This document shows positions 53,556-61,143 of a DNA stretch of 64,000 nt, in pieces; the stretch's first letter is position 1, and every line of letters begins with the position of its first letter. The stretch is from Gemmatimonadetes bacterium T265 (GTDB taxonomy: Bacteria; Gemmatimonadota; Gemmatimonadetes; Gemmatimonadales; Gemmatimonadaceae): assembly GCA_019973575.1 (NCBI GenBank), contig BPUI01000001.1, positions 682,001-746,000 of the forward strand. Direction: 5' to 3'. The notes beneath the pieces were generated by a model. It was not told where the DNA came from. It made no database searches and was given only the letters and a program-made list of their open reading frames with translations. The position numbers and the translations under genes are program-made.

Positions 53556-54149
53556 TCAGCGCGCGTACGAGCCCTGCGCACTGCGCTTGCCGCCCGCGCG
53601 GTGCGCCTCGTCCGAGAGCGCGTGCACGCCGGTGGCGTCGATCCAGCGGTTGTAGAAGTTGAACAGCGCGCAGACGGTGATCGCGAAGTACAGCGCGTCG
53701 TCCGTCCAGCCTTCGGCCCGCATCGCCGCGAGGTCGTCCGCGGTGATGTTGGGCGAGTCCTCGTTGACGCGAGTGAGGAAGCGGAACAGCGCCTTGTGGC
53801 GCGCGTCCAGCCGCGACGTCTCGACGTCGCGCAGCACCTCGCCGACCAGTTCTTCGTCCCCGAGCAGCTCCGCCGCGACCGCGGCGTGCGACTTGAGTCA
53901 GAAGGGACAGGCGTTGCGCTGCGACGTGTACGCCGCGATCAGCTCGCGCATCCCGGGCGAGATCGGCCCGGGGCCGCGCAGGATCTCCTGCGTGAAGCGG
54001 CCGAGGTGTTGCGTCGCATCCGGCAGGTAGGCGAAAAGGTGCCAGATCTGCGGGTACTCCTGCCCCGCCTTCTGCGCGTGCGCGATCAGGTCGCGGTAGG
54101 GTCCGGGCTTCGGGCTCCCCTCGACGTCGGGGAGGAACATCGGGTCCAT
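53556..54149 (-). CDS. Second AhpD-like selenoprotein (CxxU), in-frame TGA at codon 84
   Basis: 197 residues if the TGA at 53900-53898 is read as selenocysteine. The protein reads NACPF-U-LKSHAAVAAE: C81-x-x-U84, then H88, and E69 twelve residues before C81, the AhpD proton-relay spacing. The frame continues as a clear CMD-fold protein to 53556 (DARHKALFRFLTRVNED, WTDDALYFAITVCALFNFYNRW). It is only distantly like the first selenoprotein (48335), so they are separate family members, not a recent duplication. First gene of an apparent operon with selA and selB. Likely a cytoplasmic peroxidase or thiol oxidoreductase. Confidence 0.92.
53871..53900 (-). promoter_or_regulatory. Bacterial SECIS element of the second AhpD-like selenoprotein
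   Basis: On the minus strand: TGA, 11 nt, then a perfect 6-bp stem CGCCGC/GCGGCG with the loop GGTC. Spacing, stem length and loop equal those at 48575-48604, though the two genes are otherwise diverged. That is strong support for both UGA codons being recoded by SelB. Confidence 0.9.
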
Positions 54150-54221
54150 GCAGGGTCCGGTTCGTGTGATGGGGCGCGTCGAACGGCCGTTGTCGCACGC
54201 TCGCGGGTGGGGTCAGCCATG

Positions 54222-55550
54222 TCAAGCACCGCCGCCCGGGGCGTCCGCCGTCGACCGCGGCCGCCGGCCGACGAGCAGCCACGACACGGGCACACCGAGT
54301 GCCACCACGCCCGCGCCGAGCAGGGTCTGGACGGGCCGGCCGACCGCGGACAGGACGAGGATCGCGGCGACGAGTGCGAGGAATACGACGACGGGGAGCG
54401 GGTGCCAGGGTGCGCGAAACACGGGCGTCGCCGGGTCGGGCCGCGGGAGCCGGAAGAGCGCGGCGGCCGAGAGCCCGAGGAAGAACACGGCCGCGGGCAC
54501 GAAGTAGCCGAGGATCTGGTCGAAGTTGCCGAACGTGACGAGCACGCACGCGAGCGCGACCTGCACCGCCGTCGCGACCGGCGTCGACTGGCGGCGGGGG
54601 TCGAACCGCACGAGGGCGGCCGGAGCGACGCCGCTGCGCGCCATGGCGAGGTACACGCGCGGCGCGCCGAGCAGCACGGCGACGAGGCTCCCGGCCACGG
54701 CGACGACGACGGCCACCGAGAGGAGGGGGGCCGCGACGCGCCCGAACAGGGCCGACCCCAGCGCCGTCACGAACGCCCCGTCCGTCGCGGGCGCGCTGCC
54801 CTGTACCGCGTGCAGAAAGGCCAGGCTGACGGCCGCGTAGACGAGCGTCACCACGCCGACGCCGCCGACGAGCGCGGTCGGGAGCGTGCGGCGGGGGTCG
54901 ACGACTTCCTCGCCCATCTTGCCGAGGTCCCACCACCCGCCGAACGCGAAGAAGGCGCCGATGAACGCGCCGGCGAGCGCGGACGCCGGCGGGGGTCCGT
55001 GCGCGTGGGCGAGGGCCCCCGCCGCCCCGCTGCCGTGCAGCGCGGCGGCCCCGACGAGCAGCGCGACGGCCCCGAGCTTGGCGACGGCGGTCCACCGGAG
55101 GACGCGCGCGCTGCGCTCGACGCCGAACACCGTGAGCGTGGAGGCGCCGAGGATGCAGGCGACGGCCACCATAGGGGCGAGGGCCGCGGGGCCGTCGAGT
55201 AGCGCGAGCAGGTACTGCGCGAGGCCCACGCCGAGGGCGGCCGTTAGGCCCGGGTCCATGACGAGCAGCGACATCCAGCCGTAGACGAACGCCGCGCGCG
55301 CCCCGAACGCCTCGCGCAGGTACACGTAGCCGCCGCCCGCTTCCGGGAAGCGCGTGCCGAGTTCGGCGTAGCACAAGGCCCCCGCCGCGGAGCACAGCCC
55401 GACGAGCCCCCACACGGCGAGCACCCAGGCGGACGTGCCGAGGGTGCGGGCCATGCCCGCGGGGGTCAGGAAGATGCCGACGCCGAGCACCTCGGCGACG
55501 ACCATCGCGAGCGCGGCGCCGACGCCGAAGCGCCGATGCAGCGCGGGCAC
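54222..55550 (-). CDS. APC-superfamily amino acid permease
   Basis: 442 residues from a GTG at 55550, preceded by a GGGGAG purine run with 9-nt spacing. About 12 hydrophobic spans. The first contains VVAEVLGVGIFLTPAGMA, the APC TM1 signature; then LCYAELGTRFPEAGGGYVYL for TM2-3. It is the divergent second permease of the window. It lies 72 nt upstream of the second selenoprotein on the same strand and 29 nt downstream of the TonB receptor, so the three could be one transcript; an amino-acid substrate is likely but not specified. Confidence 0.9.
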   Translation of the reverse strand: MPALHRRFGVGAALAMVVAEVLGVGIFLTPAGMARTLGTSAWVLAVWGLVGLCSAAGALCYAELGTRFPEAGGGYVYLREAFGARAAFVYGWMSLLVMDPGLTAALGVGLAQYLLALLDGPAALAPMVAVACILGASTLTVFGVERSARVLRWTAVAKLGAVALLVGAAALHGSGAAGALAHAHGPPPASALAGAFIGAFFAFGGWWDLGKMGEEVVDPRRTLPTALVGGVGVVTLVYAAVSLAFLHAVQGSAPATDGAFVTALGSALFGRVAAPLLSVAVVVAVAGSLVAVLLGAPRVYLAMARSGVAPAALVRFDPRRQSTPVATAVQVALACVLVTFGNFDQILGYFVPAAVFFLGLSAAALFRLPRPDPATPVFRAPWHPLPVVVFLALVAAILVLSAVGRPVQTLLGAGVVALGVPVSWLLVGRRPRSTADAPGGGA

Positions 55551-55579
55551 CGCCGGCAGCTCCCCCTCCCCGCGCGGGC

Positions 55580-58255
55580 TCAGCGGCGGAAGGTGGCCGA
55601 GACCCCGATCGTCCGCGGCTGGTTGGTGAGATAGCCGACGCGCGCGAGCAGCCCGCGCTCGCGGTCCAGCGAGAGGAGCGCGCGCGTGTCGGTCACGTTG
55701 TTGGCGAACACGGCCACCTCCACCCCCGAGCGCTGCACCCCCGCCCGCAGGTTGAGCAGCGAGTACGCCGGCAGCAGCGGGTCGAACGTGAACGTGCTCT
55801 GCGTGAGCGGCCCGCCGATCGTGTTCTTGCCGAACGACGCGATGTTCACCGTCCCGACCCCCGGCGCCAGGTCGCCGATCTGCGTGTAGCGCGACCCGAC
55901 GTACGTGTACGCCCCCGTGACGAACCCATCGGCCCCCGCGCCGAGCGCGCGGTCGAACGCCCCGCCTAACGGCCGCCGCAGGGTGGCCGACGCCGCGGCC
56001 TGCGCCTTCGGCACGCTCGGCAGCCGGGTGCCGCTCTGGATCCCGCTCACCACGCTCACCACCCCGTTCGCGTCCGTCGAGGTCAGGGTCGAGCGCAGCC
56101 GCGCGTTGTTGAGCGCCCCCGAGAGCGAAAGGTCCACGCTCGGCGTCGGCGACGCCGAGAACTCCGCCTCCAGCCCCTGGCTGCGGGCTTTGGGCGCGTT
56201 GAAGACGAGGCGCGACGAGCAGGTCCCGGCCGTCACCGTCAGCTGCAGGTCGGTGATGTCCATCGTGTACGCGGCCACGTCGAACGACGCCTTCCCGCCG
56301 GCGAGGCGCGACTTGGCGCCGACCTCGTAGTTCCACGCCGTCTGGTCGCCGAACGAGCCGCGCCCGCCGAACGTGGTGAGGTCCGCCGCCGTGCAGAGCG
56401 GCGTGTTGAGCGGGTCGTTGATCCCGCCGAGCCGGAAGCCCTTGGACGCCTGCGCGTTGAGCGTGAGGTCGTCGGTCGCGCGGTAGCTCGCGATCACGCG
56501 CGGGGCGAACCCGTTCGCCTTCGTCGTGCCGGGGTTGAAGACGAGCGACTTGCCGGTGCTGTCGTTCGTGAGGATTCCGTCGAAGGCCTGGACGCGGTGC
56601 TCGTCGAAGTGGTAGTACCGGAGCCCGCCCGTCAGGTCGAGTCGCGGGGCCACGGTCACCGTCGCCTCGCCGAACGCGGCCGACTGGCGCAGGTGGTAGG
56701 AGAGCGTCGACGCGTAGATCTGGTCGTTCGTGGCGAGGAGCCCCTTGGTGGGAATCCCGGTCGCTTCCGTGAACCCGTTGATGTTCACCTGCTGGCCGTA
56801 CGCGCGGCGGTTGTTGGCGTAGTAGCCGCCGACCACCCAGCGGAACGTCCCCGCGCCCCCGTTCCCCGACCCGCCGCCGAGGCGGAGTTCCTGCGTCAGC
56901 ACGTCGAGCTTGGTGCGGTCGTCGAACGGCGCGGCGAGCGTGTAGATCGGGGCCGGCAATCCGAGGCTCCCGCCGAGGATGCTCGAGGCGAGCGCGCCGC
57001 CGTCGCGTCCGACGAGGATGTTGCGGTGCGTGTACGCCGTGACCGACGTGAGCCGCGCCGGGCCCAGGTCGTAGGTCGCCCGCACGTCGCCTAACGTGAA
57101 GCGGTCGCTGAACGACTCCCCGACCTGCGTGTACTGCTCGCGCGACCCGAGGGTGGTGGCGGGGCGCGTGGTCGTGTACGGGTTCGCGAGGATGTTGAAG
57201 GCGTCGATGCGGTTGAAGCCGTCGCTCTTGACGTCTTGGTAGACGAGGCGCGGCACGATGCTGAGACGCGCCACGGGGTCGACGCGGAGCGCGAGGCGCC
57301 CGCCGGCGCGGTACCCCTGGTTCACGGCGTCGCTCGTCGAGCCGTCCGGATGGAGCGCGGTGATGTAGCCGGGCGTGCGGGTGTAGTACGCCGCCACGCG
57401 CCCGGCCGCCTGGTCGCCGAGCGGGACGTTGGCGCCGAGCTTGAAGGCGCCGCCGGCGTTTCCGTTGGCCGTGCCGCTGCCGCTCGCCTCGCCGAAGGTG
57501 CTGAGCAGGCCGAGCTCGGGTTGGGCGGAGATGTAGCGCACCGTGCCAGAGAACGACCCCGCGCCGAAGAGCGTGCCCTGCGGCCCGCGGAGCACCTCGA
57601 CGCGCGACACGTCGAAGAGGTCCAGGTCGGGGGTGAAGAGCGAGAGCGAGACCGGCACGTCGTCCAGGTAGACGCCCACGTCCTCCTTGACCCCCGGCTG
57701 GTCGCGCGCGATCTGCCCCGACGACGCGCCGCGGATCGCCGGCTGCGACTGCCCGGGCCCGAGGTTCTGTACCGAGAAGCCCGCGACGTTGGCCGCGACG
57801 TCCTCGAGCGTCGTCGCGCCGCGCTCGCGCAGCTCGCGCGCGGTCGGGGCGGCGACCGAGATCGGCACGTCGCGCAGCGACTGCTCGCGCAACGTCGCCG
57901 TGACCACCACCTGCTGCAGCGACACGGGCTCGAGGACGAAGTCGACGTTGTCCGCGGCCGGCACCCGCACGCCGCGCCGGGCGAGCACGCGGTGGCCGAT
58001 CAGGGTCGCGGTGACCGTGTACGAGCCCGGCGCGAGGCCGGAGACCGCGTACGCCCCGGCGCCCGAGGTGGTCGCGCTGCGGACGGCGCCGGTGGCCTCG
58101 TTGCGCGCGGTGACGCGCGCGCCCGCGAGCACGGCGCCGCCCGCGTCGCGCACCACGCCGGCCAGGCGGGCGGCAGGTTGGGCGCGCAGCGGGTGCACGG
58201 CGACGGCGCAGACGAGTGGGGCGGCCAGGCAGAGGGCGAAGGGGCGGCGGGGCAT
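55580..58255 (-). CDS. TonB-dependent outer-membrane receptor with CarboxypepD_reg domain
   Basis: 891 residues. The signal peptide ends around PLRAQ (26). Residues about 30-110 are a CarboxypepD_reg domain (LAGVVRDAGGAVLAGARV, SGLAPGSYTVTATLIG), the plug follows (VVVTATLREQSLRDVPISV, VEVLRGPQGTLFGAGSFSG), then a 22-strand barrel to the C-terminus, which ends in the expected aromatic-rich strand (ATFRR). It imports a ligand (siderophore, cofactor or oligosaccharide) using TonB. No substrate-binding hints in neighbours besides the APC permease downstream. Confidence 0.95.
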   Translation of the reverse strand: MPRRPFALCLAAPLVCAVAVHPLRAQPAARLAGVVRDAGGAVLAGARVTARNEATGAVRSATTSGAGAYAVSGLAPGSYTVTATLIGHRVLARRGVRVPAADNVDFVLEPVSLQQVVVTATLREQSLRDVPISVAAPTARELRERGATTLEDVAANVAGFSVQNLGPGQSQPAIRGASSGQIARDQPGVKEDVGVYLDDVPVSLSLFTPDLDLFDVSRVEVLRGPQGTLFGAGSFSGTVRYISAQPELGLLSTFGEASGSGTANGNAGGAFKLGANVPLGDQAAGRVAAYYTRTPGYITALHPDGSTSDAVNQGYRAGGRLALRVDPVARLSIVPRLVYQDVKSDGFNRIDAFNILANPYTTTRPATTLGSREQYTQVGESFSDRFTLGDVRATYDLGPARLTSVTAYTHRNILVGRDGGALASSILGGSLGLPAPIYTLAAPFDDRTKLDVLTQELRLGGGSGNGGAGTFRWVVGGYYANNRRAYGQQVNINGFTEATGIPTKGLLATNDQIYASTLSYHLRQSAAFGEATVTVAPRLDLTGGLRYYHFDEHRVQAFDGILTNDSTGKSLVFNPGTTKANGFAPRVIASYRATDDLTLNAQASKGFRLGGINDPLNTPLCTAADLTTFGGRGSFGDQTAWNYEVGAKSRLAGGKASFDVAAYTMDITDLQLTVTAGTCSSRLVFNAPKARSQGLEAEFSASPTPSVDLSLSGALNNARLRSTLTSTDANGVVSVVSGIQSGTRLPSVPKAQAAASATLRRPLGGAFDRALGAGADGFVTGAYTYVGSRYTQIGDLAPGVGTVNIASFGKNTIGGPLTQSTFTFDPLLPAYSLLNLRAGVQRSGVEVAVFANNVTDTRALLSLDRERGLLARVGYLTNQPRTIGVSATFRR

Positions 58256-58422
58256 GCGGGGGGAAGCGGGCGGAGGCAGGCGGGGAGGGAGAGTCTGTCT
58301 TTCAGACTCTACGCGGCGGCATCATACGCCAGGCGCGCTTGCGCGGGAAGGGTCGCGCCGGTTCTTTGGGCCTGCCCGGCGCACGTCCCCGCCCACCCCT
58401 CGCCCGAGCAGCGACCCCGATC

Positions 58423-58968
58423 GTGGCCGTCCTCGCCCAGCGGTTCAACGGCCCATGGCACGAGCGGGCGTTGCAGCTCTTCATGGCCGTCGTGCTCGCG
58501 CACTGGGCGGAGCACCTCGCGCAGGCGCTCCAGCTCTACGGGCTCCACTGGCCCGAGGTGGAGGCCCGGGGCGTGGTCGGCCTCTGGTTCCCCTGGCTCG
58601 TCGACTCCGAGGCGCTGCACTACGGCTACGCGCTCGTGATGCTGGTGGGACTCTGGGCGCTGCGCGCCGGGTTCGTGGGGCGCGCGCGCCGGTGGTGGAT
58701 GGTGGCATTTTGGATCCAATTCTGGCATCACCTCGAGCACCTCCTACTCCAGGCGCAGGTGGTCGCCGGCCGCAACCTGTTCGACGCGCCCGTGCCGACG
58801 AGCCTCGCCCAGCTCGTCGTGCCGCGCGTCGAGTTGCACATGCTCTACAACACGATCGTCTTCGCCCCGATGATGGCGGCGATGTACTACCACCTGCTCC
58901 CCACGGACGCCGAGCGGGCGGCGATGCGCTGCGGCTGCGCGGCCCAGCCGGATCTGGCCGCCGCCTGA
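58423..58968 (+). CDS. His-rich integral membrane protein, unknown function
   Basis: 181 residues from a GTG at 58423. Four or five hydrophobic segments are arranged with histidines in or near them: LAHWAEHLAQ, FWIQFWHHLEHLL, EALHYGYALVML, VELHMLYNTIV, AAMYYHLLP. It ends with a Cys pair (MRCGC). The histidine pattern suggests haem or metal binding within the membrane, but I recognise no characterised family; similar uncharacterised proteins occur in Actinobacteria and Chloroflexi from memory. The next gene starts 3 nt later, so the two are coupled. Confidence 0.65.
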   Translation: MAVLAQRFNGPWHERALQLFMAVVLAHWAEHLAQALQLYGLHWPEVEARGVVGLWFPWLVDSEALHYGYALVMLVGLWALRAGFVGRARRWWMVAFWIQFWHHLEHLLLQAQVVAGRNLFDAPVPTSLAQLVVPRVELHMLYNTIVFAPMMAAMYYHLLPTDAERAAMRCGCAAQPDLAAA

Positions 58969-58971
58969 CCC

Positions 58972-59556
58972 ATGATGGCTTCGCGGTCCGAGACGCACCG
59001 CATCAGTCGGGTCGTCGCGCTGGTCTGCGGGGTGGCGGTGCCCGCTCCGGCGCTGGCGCACGGCGGCCTGCCGGTCCGCCTCGTCGCGGACCGGCCCGCG
59101 GGCCCGTACGCGGTCTCGGTGTGGGCCCGGGCCGACGTGGGCATGGGGATGGTGTACGTCGTGTACCGGGCGCGCGACGGGGCGGCGTTCGTGGCGCCCG
59201 CCGCGGTGCGCGTCGGCGTCGTGCCGGCGTCGGGGGCACGCGCGGAGGTGCTCTACGACGCGCACCCCGAGGCCGTCCGGGCCGGGGCGCGCTTCGTCGC
59301 GCACGTCGCGTTCGACCGCGCCGAGCCCTGGCGCGTCCGCGTGGTCACCGACGCGCCGACGCCCGCAGGCGGAGCCGTGGACGACGTGCGCGCGCAGGCG
59401 GACGTCGCGCCCGCGACGCTCGGCCCGTTCGGGACGCTGCTCTACGCCGCGCCGTTCGCGCTCGTCGGCGGGCTCTGGTGGCGCGTCGCGGCCTCCCGGC
59501 GACAGGCCGCAAGGCGGCGCGCCGCGGGGCCGCGGCCGTCGCTCGCGCCCGCCTAA
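58972..59556 (+). CDS. Exported protein with C-terminal membrane anchor, partner of the His-rich protein
   Basis: 194 residues. A signal peptide ends at APALAHGG (His right after the cleavage site, as in CopC/YtkA-like proteins), followed by one beta-sandwich (VRLVADRPAGPYAVSVWA to AHVAFDRAEPWRV) and a C-terminal span (FGTLLYAAPFALVGGLWW) with a basic tail. Probably a periplasmic domain tethered to the membrane, perhaps handling a metal with the adjacent membrane protein. The TAA stop is within a copy of GCCTAACG, and a second copy follows 12 bp later. Confidence 0.65.
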   Translation: MMASRSETHRISRVVALVCGVAVPAPALAHGGLPVRLVADRPAGPYAVSVWARADVGMGMVYVVYRARDGAAFVAPAAVRVGVVPASGARAEVLYDAHPEAVRAGARFVAHVAFDRAEPWRVRVVTDAPTPAGGAVDDVRAQADVAPATLGPFGTLLYAAPFALVGGLWWRVAASRRQAARRRAAGPRPSLAPA

Positions 59557-59570
59557 CGACTTGCCTAACG
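59551..59570 (+). repeat. Two copies of the genome octamer GCCTAACG
   Basis: Two direct copies (59551 and 59563) between coding regions. At least 46 more exact copies of GCCTAACG or CGTTAGGC occur between 520 and 57096. It is the densest spot in the window and is the clearest case outside coding constraints. See the finding on the octamer. Confidence 0.85.
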
Positions 59571-59583
59571 CCCCGGCCGACCC

Positions 59584-59922
59584 GTGAGTCACAAGGGCCT
59601 CCTCGGCGAGTTCGAGCAGACCGTGCTGCTGTCGATCCTGCAGCTCGGCGAGCGCGCGTACGCCCCGGGCATCGCGCGGCACCTCGAGACGAGCGTGGGG
59701 CGCACCGTGTCGCGCGGCGCGCTCTACTCCTGCCTCAACCAGCTCGAGCGCAAGGGGCTCGTGCGCTGGCGGCTGGACGAGCCCGCGCCGGAGCGGGGCG
59801 GCCACGCGCGCCGCTTCTACCGCGTGACGGCGAGCGGCGTGGCCGCGGTCAAGGCGGCGCGCGACGGCCAGCTCATCCTCTGGCGCGGCCTCGAAGGCAT
59901 CCTCGGGTCGGCGAGCGGATGA
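59584..59922 (+). CDS. PadR-family transcriptional regulator
   Basis: 112 residues from a GTG. The winged-helix core is complete: LLGEFEQTVLLSILQLGE, YAPGIARHLE, RGALYSCLNQLERKGLVRW (recognition helix), and RRFYRVTASG in the wing. Length is that of short PadR proteins, without the long C-terminal dimer domain. It overlaps the next gene by 4 nt (ATGA). In Acidobacteriota and Gemmatimonadota PadR genes often precede ADOP-type efflux permeases; here only the prefix part of such a permease follows. Confidence 0.92.
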   Translation: MSHKGLLGEFEQTVLLSILQLGERAYAPGIARHLETSVGRTVSRGALYSCLNQLERKGLVRWRLDEPAPERGGHARRFYRVTASGVAAVKAARDGQLILWRGLEGILGSASG

Positions 59923-60500
59923 CGGCCGCCCTGCCGCCGCGCTGGACCGAGACGGTGGTGCGCGGCGCGCTGCCGGACGACCCGATGCGGGACGCGATCC
60001 TCGGCGACCTGCACGAGGAGTTCGTCCGCGACGCCCTGCGACGCGGGCCGGCGCACGCGCGCGCGCGCCACCGGCGGCGCGCGGCCGGCGTCGTCGCGCA
60101 CGCGGTGGTCGACGCCCTGCGCTGGCGCGCCTGGGCGAGCCCCGCCCCGAGCGCCGCGGCGCCGCGCGCGCCCAGACCGCACCCCGCGGCCGCCCCGCGG
60201 GCGGTCGCCCCGCCCGGTCGCGGCGCCCGCGTGGGGAGCGCGGACGTGTGCGTCGGGGCGCTCGCGTTCAGCGTGCTCCTCCTCGGCGTTGTGAGCAACA
60301 CGATCCTATTTTCAACCGCCCGGCACGTGCCGCGGGCGGCCGGCGCCCCAGCGCCGGACTCCGCCGTTGGCGCGGGCGCGGTGACGCTCGCGCTGCTGTG
60401 CGCGGGCGCGGCGGCGTTCGTGCTGTGCGCGGGCCCGCGGTGGATCCGCCGGCGGCGCGCGGCGGCGCCGCGCTACGAGCCCGGCAGCGGCGGCGGTTGA
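59919..60500 (+). CDS. Permease-prefix-domain protein without a permease body
   Basis: 193 residues. The N-terminal 70 residues (PPRWTETVVRGALPDDPMR, AILGDLHEEFVRDA, VVDALRWRAW) match the permease-prefix domain found at the front of ADOP-type MacB/FtsX permeases. Instead of the permease, an Ala/Pro-rich linker and two membrane spans follow (CVGALAFSVLLLGVVSNTIL, GAVTLALLCAGAAAFVLC). It is a natural short form or a truncated permease. Coupled to PadR by ATGA, so probably autoregulated with it. Confidence 0.75.
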   Translation: MTAALPPRWTETVVRGALPDDPMRDAILGDLHEEFVRDALRRGPAHARARHRRRAAGVVAHAVVDALRWRAWASPAPSAAAPRAPRPHPAAAPRAVAPPGRGARVGSADVCVGALAFSVLLLGVVSNTILFSTARHVPRAAGAPAPDSAVGAGAVTLALLCAGAAAFVLCAGPRWIRRRRAAAPRYEPGSGGG

Positions 60501-60814
60501 TGTCCGTGCGCGTGTCCGTGCGCGGCGCGGTAGGCGCCCGCCCGGTCGTAAGCCTCGGGAGCGTGCGGCCCGCCAACTCGCGGCGCGGCGCGCGGGCAAC
60601 TCACAGGCAACCCACGGAGGTGACCGCGGGGCGGGCGGGCGTGTTCGGCGGACCGCTGGCGGCGTTCCTCGGCGGAGCCGTCGCGGAGCGGTTCGTGCGC
60701 GTCGAGCACCGGGGCATGCTGGTCGTTGGGGAGAACGTGGGCACGCTGCTCGACCAACTCGCGGCGTACCGGCCGCCTACGGCCGACACGTGGATCTGCC
60801 CCGCCCGCGGCTGA
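60500..60814 (+). CDS. Possible small protein, unknown
   Basis: 104 codons from an ATG that overlaps the previous stop (TGATG). The first half is Arg/Ala-rich and unconvincing; the second half (FGGPLAAFLGGAVAERFVRV, MLVVGENVGTLLDQLAAYRP) looks more protein-like. No family recognised and no own ribosome-binding site. May be spurious. Confidence 0.3.
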   Translation: MSVRVSVRGAVGARPVVSLGSVRPANSRRGARATHRQPTEVTAGRAGVFGGPLAAFLGGAVAERFVRVEHRGMLVVGENVGTLLDQLAAYRPPTADTWICPARG

Positions 60815-61143
60815 ACTGCACGAGGGGATACAAGGCCCCTCCGTTCTAACCGTACTGTTCGCGATTTCCGACCGACTTCGTTCGCGTTACGTCGCGTGGT
60901 TTTCATCGCATCGTTCGCGGTGTCCGAACACGTCGTCCAATCGGTTGCCTGGCCGCTTTCCCGCTGGCGGAACCACATGTCGCTCGCGACAGGGCCTTGC
61001 GTAACGACCGTGTGGCGGCCGATGCCGGGAGCCGCGGAGGTCTGGCACGCGCCCCGACCCCACCCCGCGATGCGCGAGGTGGGGTCGGGGCGCGTTGGCC
61101 ATTCGCGAGGTGGAGTCGGATCCGGAACAGGCCGCCGCACGCC
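60815..61143. other. Spacer between convergent genes
   Basis: No gene seen. The stretch is noticeably less GC-rich than its surroundings around 60840-60980. It includes a strong hairpin at 61048-61094, and part of that hairpin (GCGAGGTGG, GTCGG) recurs in imperfect form at about 61106-61120. Could mark the boundary of the region on the right, whose composition and motif content differ. Confidence 0.5.
61048..61094. terminator. 17-bp perfect inverted repeat
   Basis: CGCGCCCCGACCCCACC (61048-61064) pairs perfectly with 61078-61094 around a 13-nt loop. It lies between convergent genes, about 50 bp after the minus-strand 725-residue gene ends. No T-tract on either side. It could be a bidirectional terminator or, given the mobile-looking genes next to it, a structure tied to an element end. 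Confidence 0.55.

Noticed and set aside
53898-53900. TGA inside the second AhpD-like gene read as a nonsense mutation (pseudogene)
   Set aside because: The TGA falls exactly on the second Cys position, coding continues, a SECIS-like hairpin follows at the canonical distance, and all Sec machinery is adjacent. The same holds for 48575-48577.
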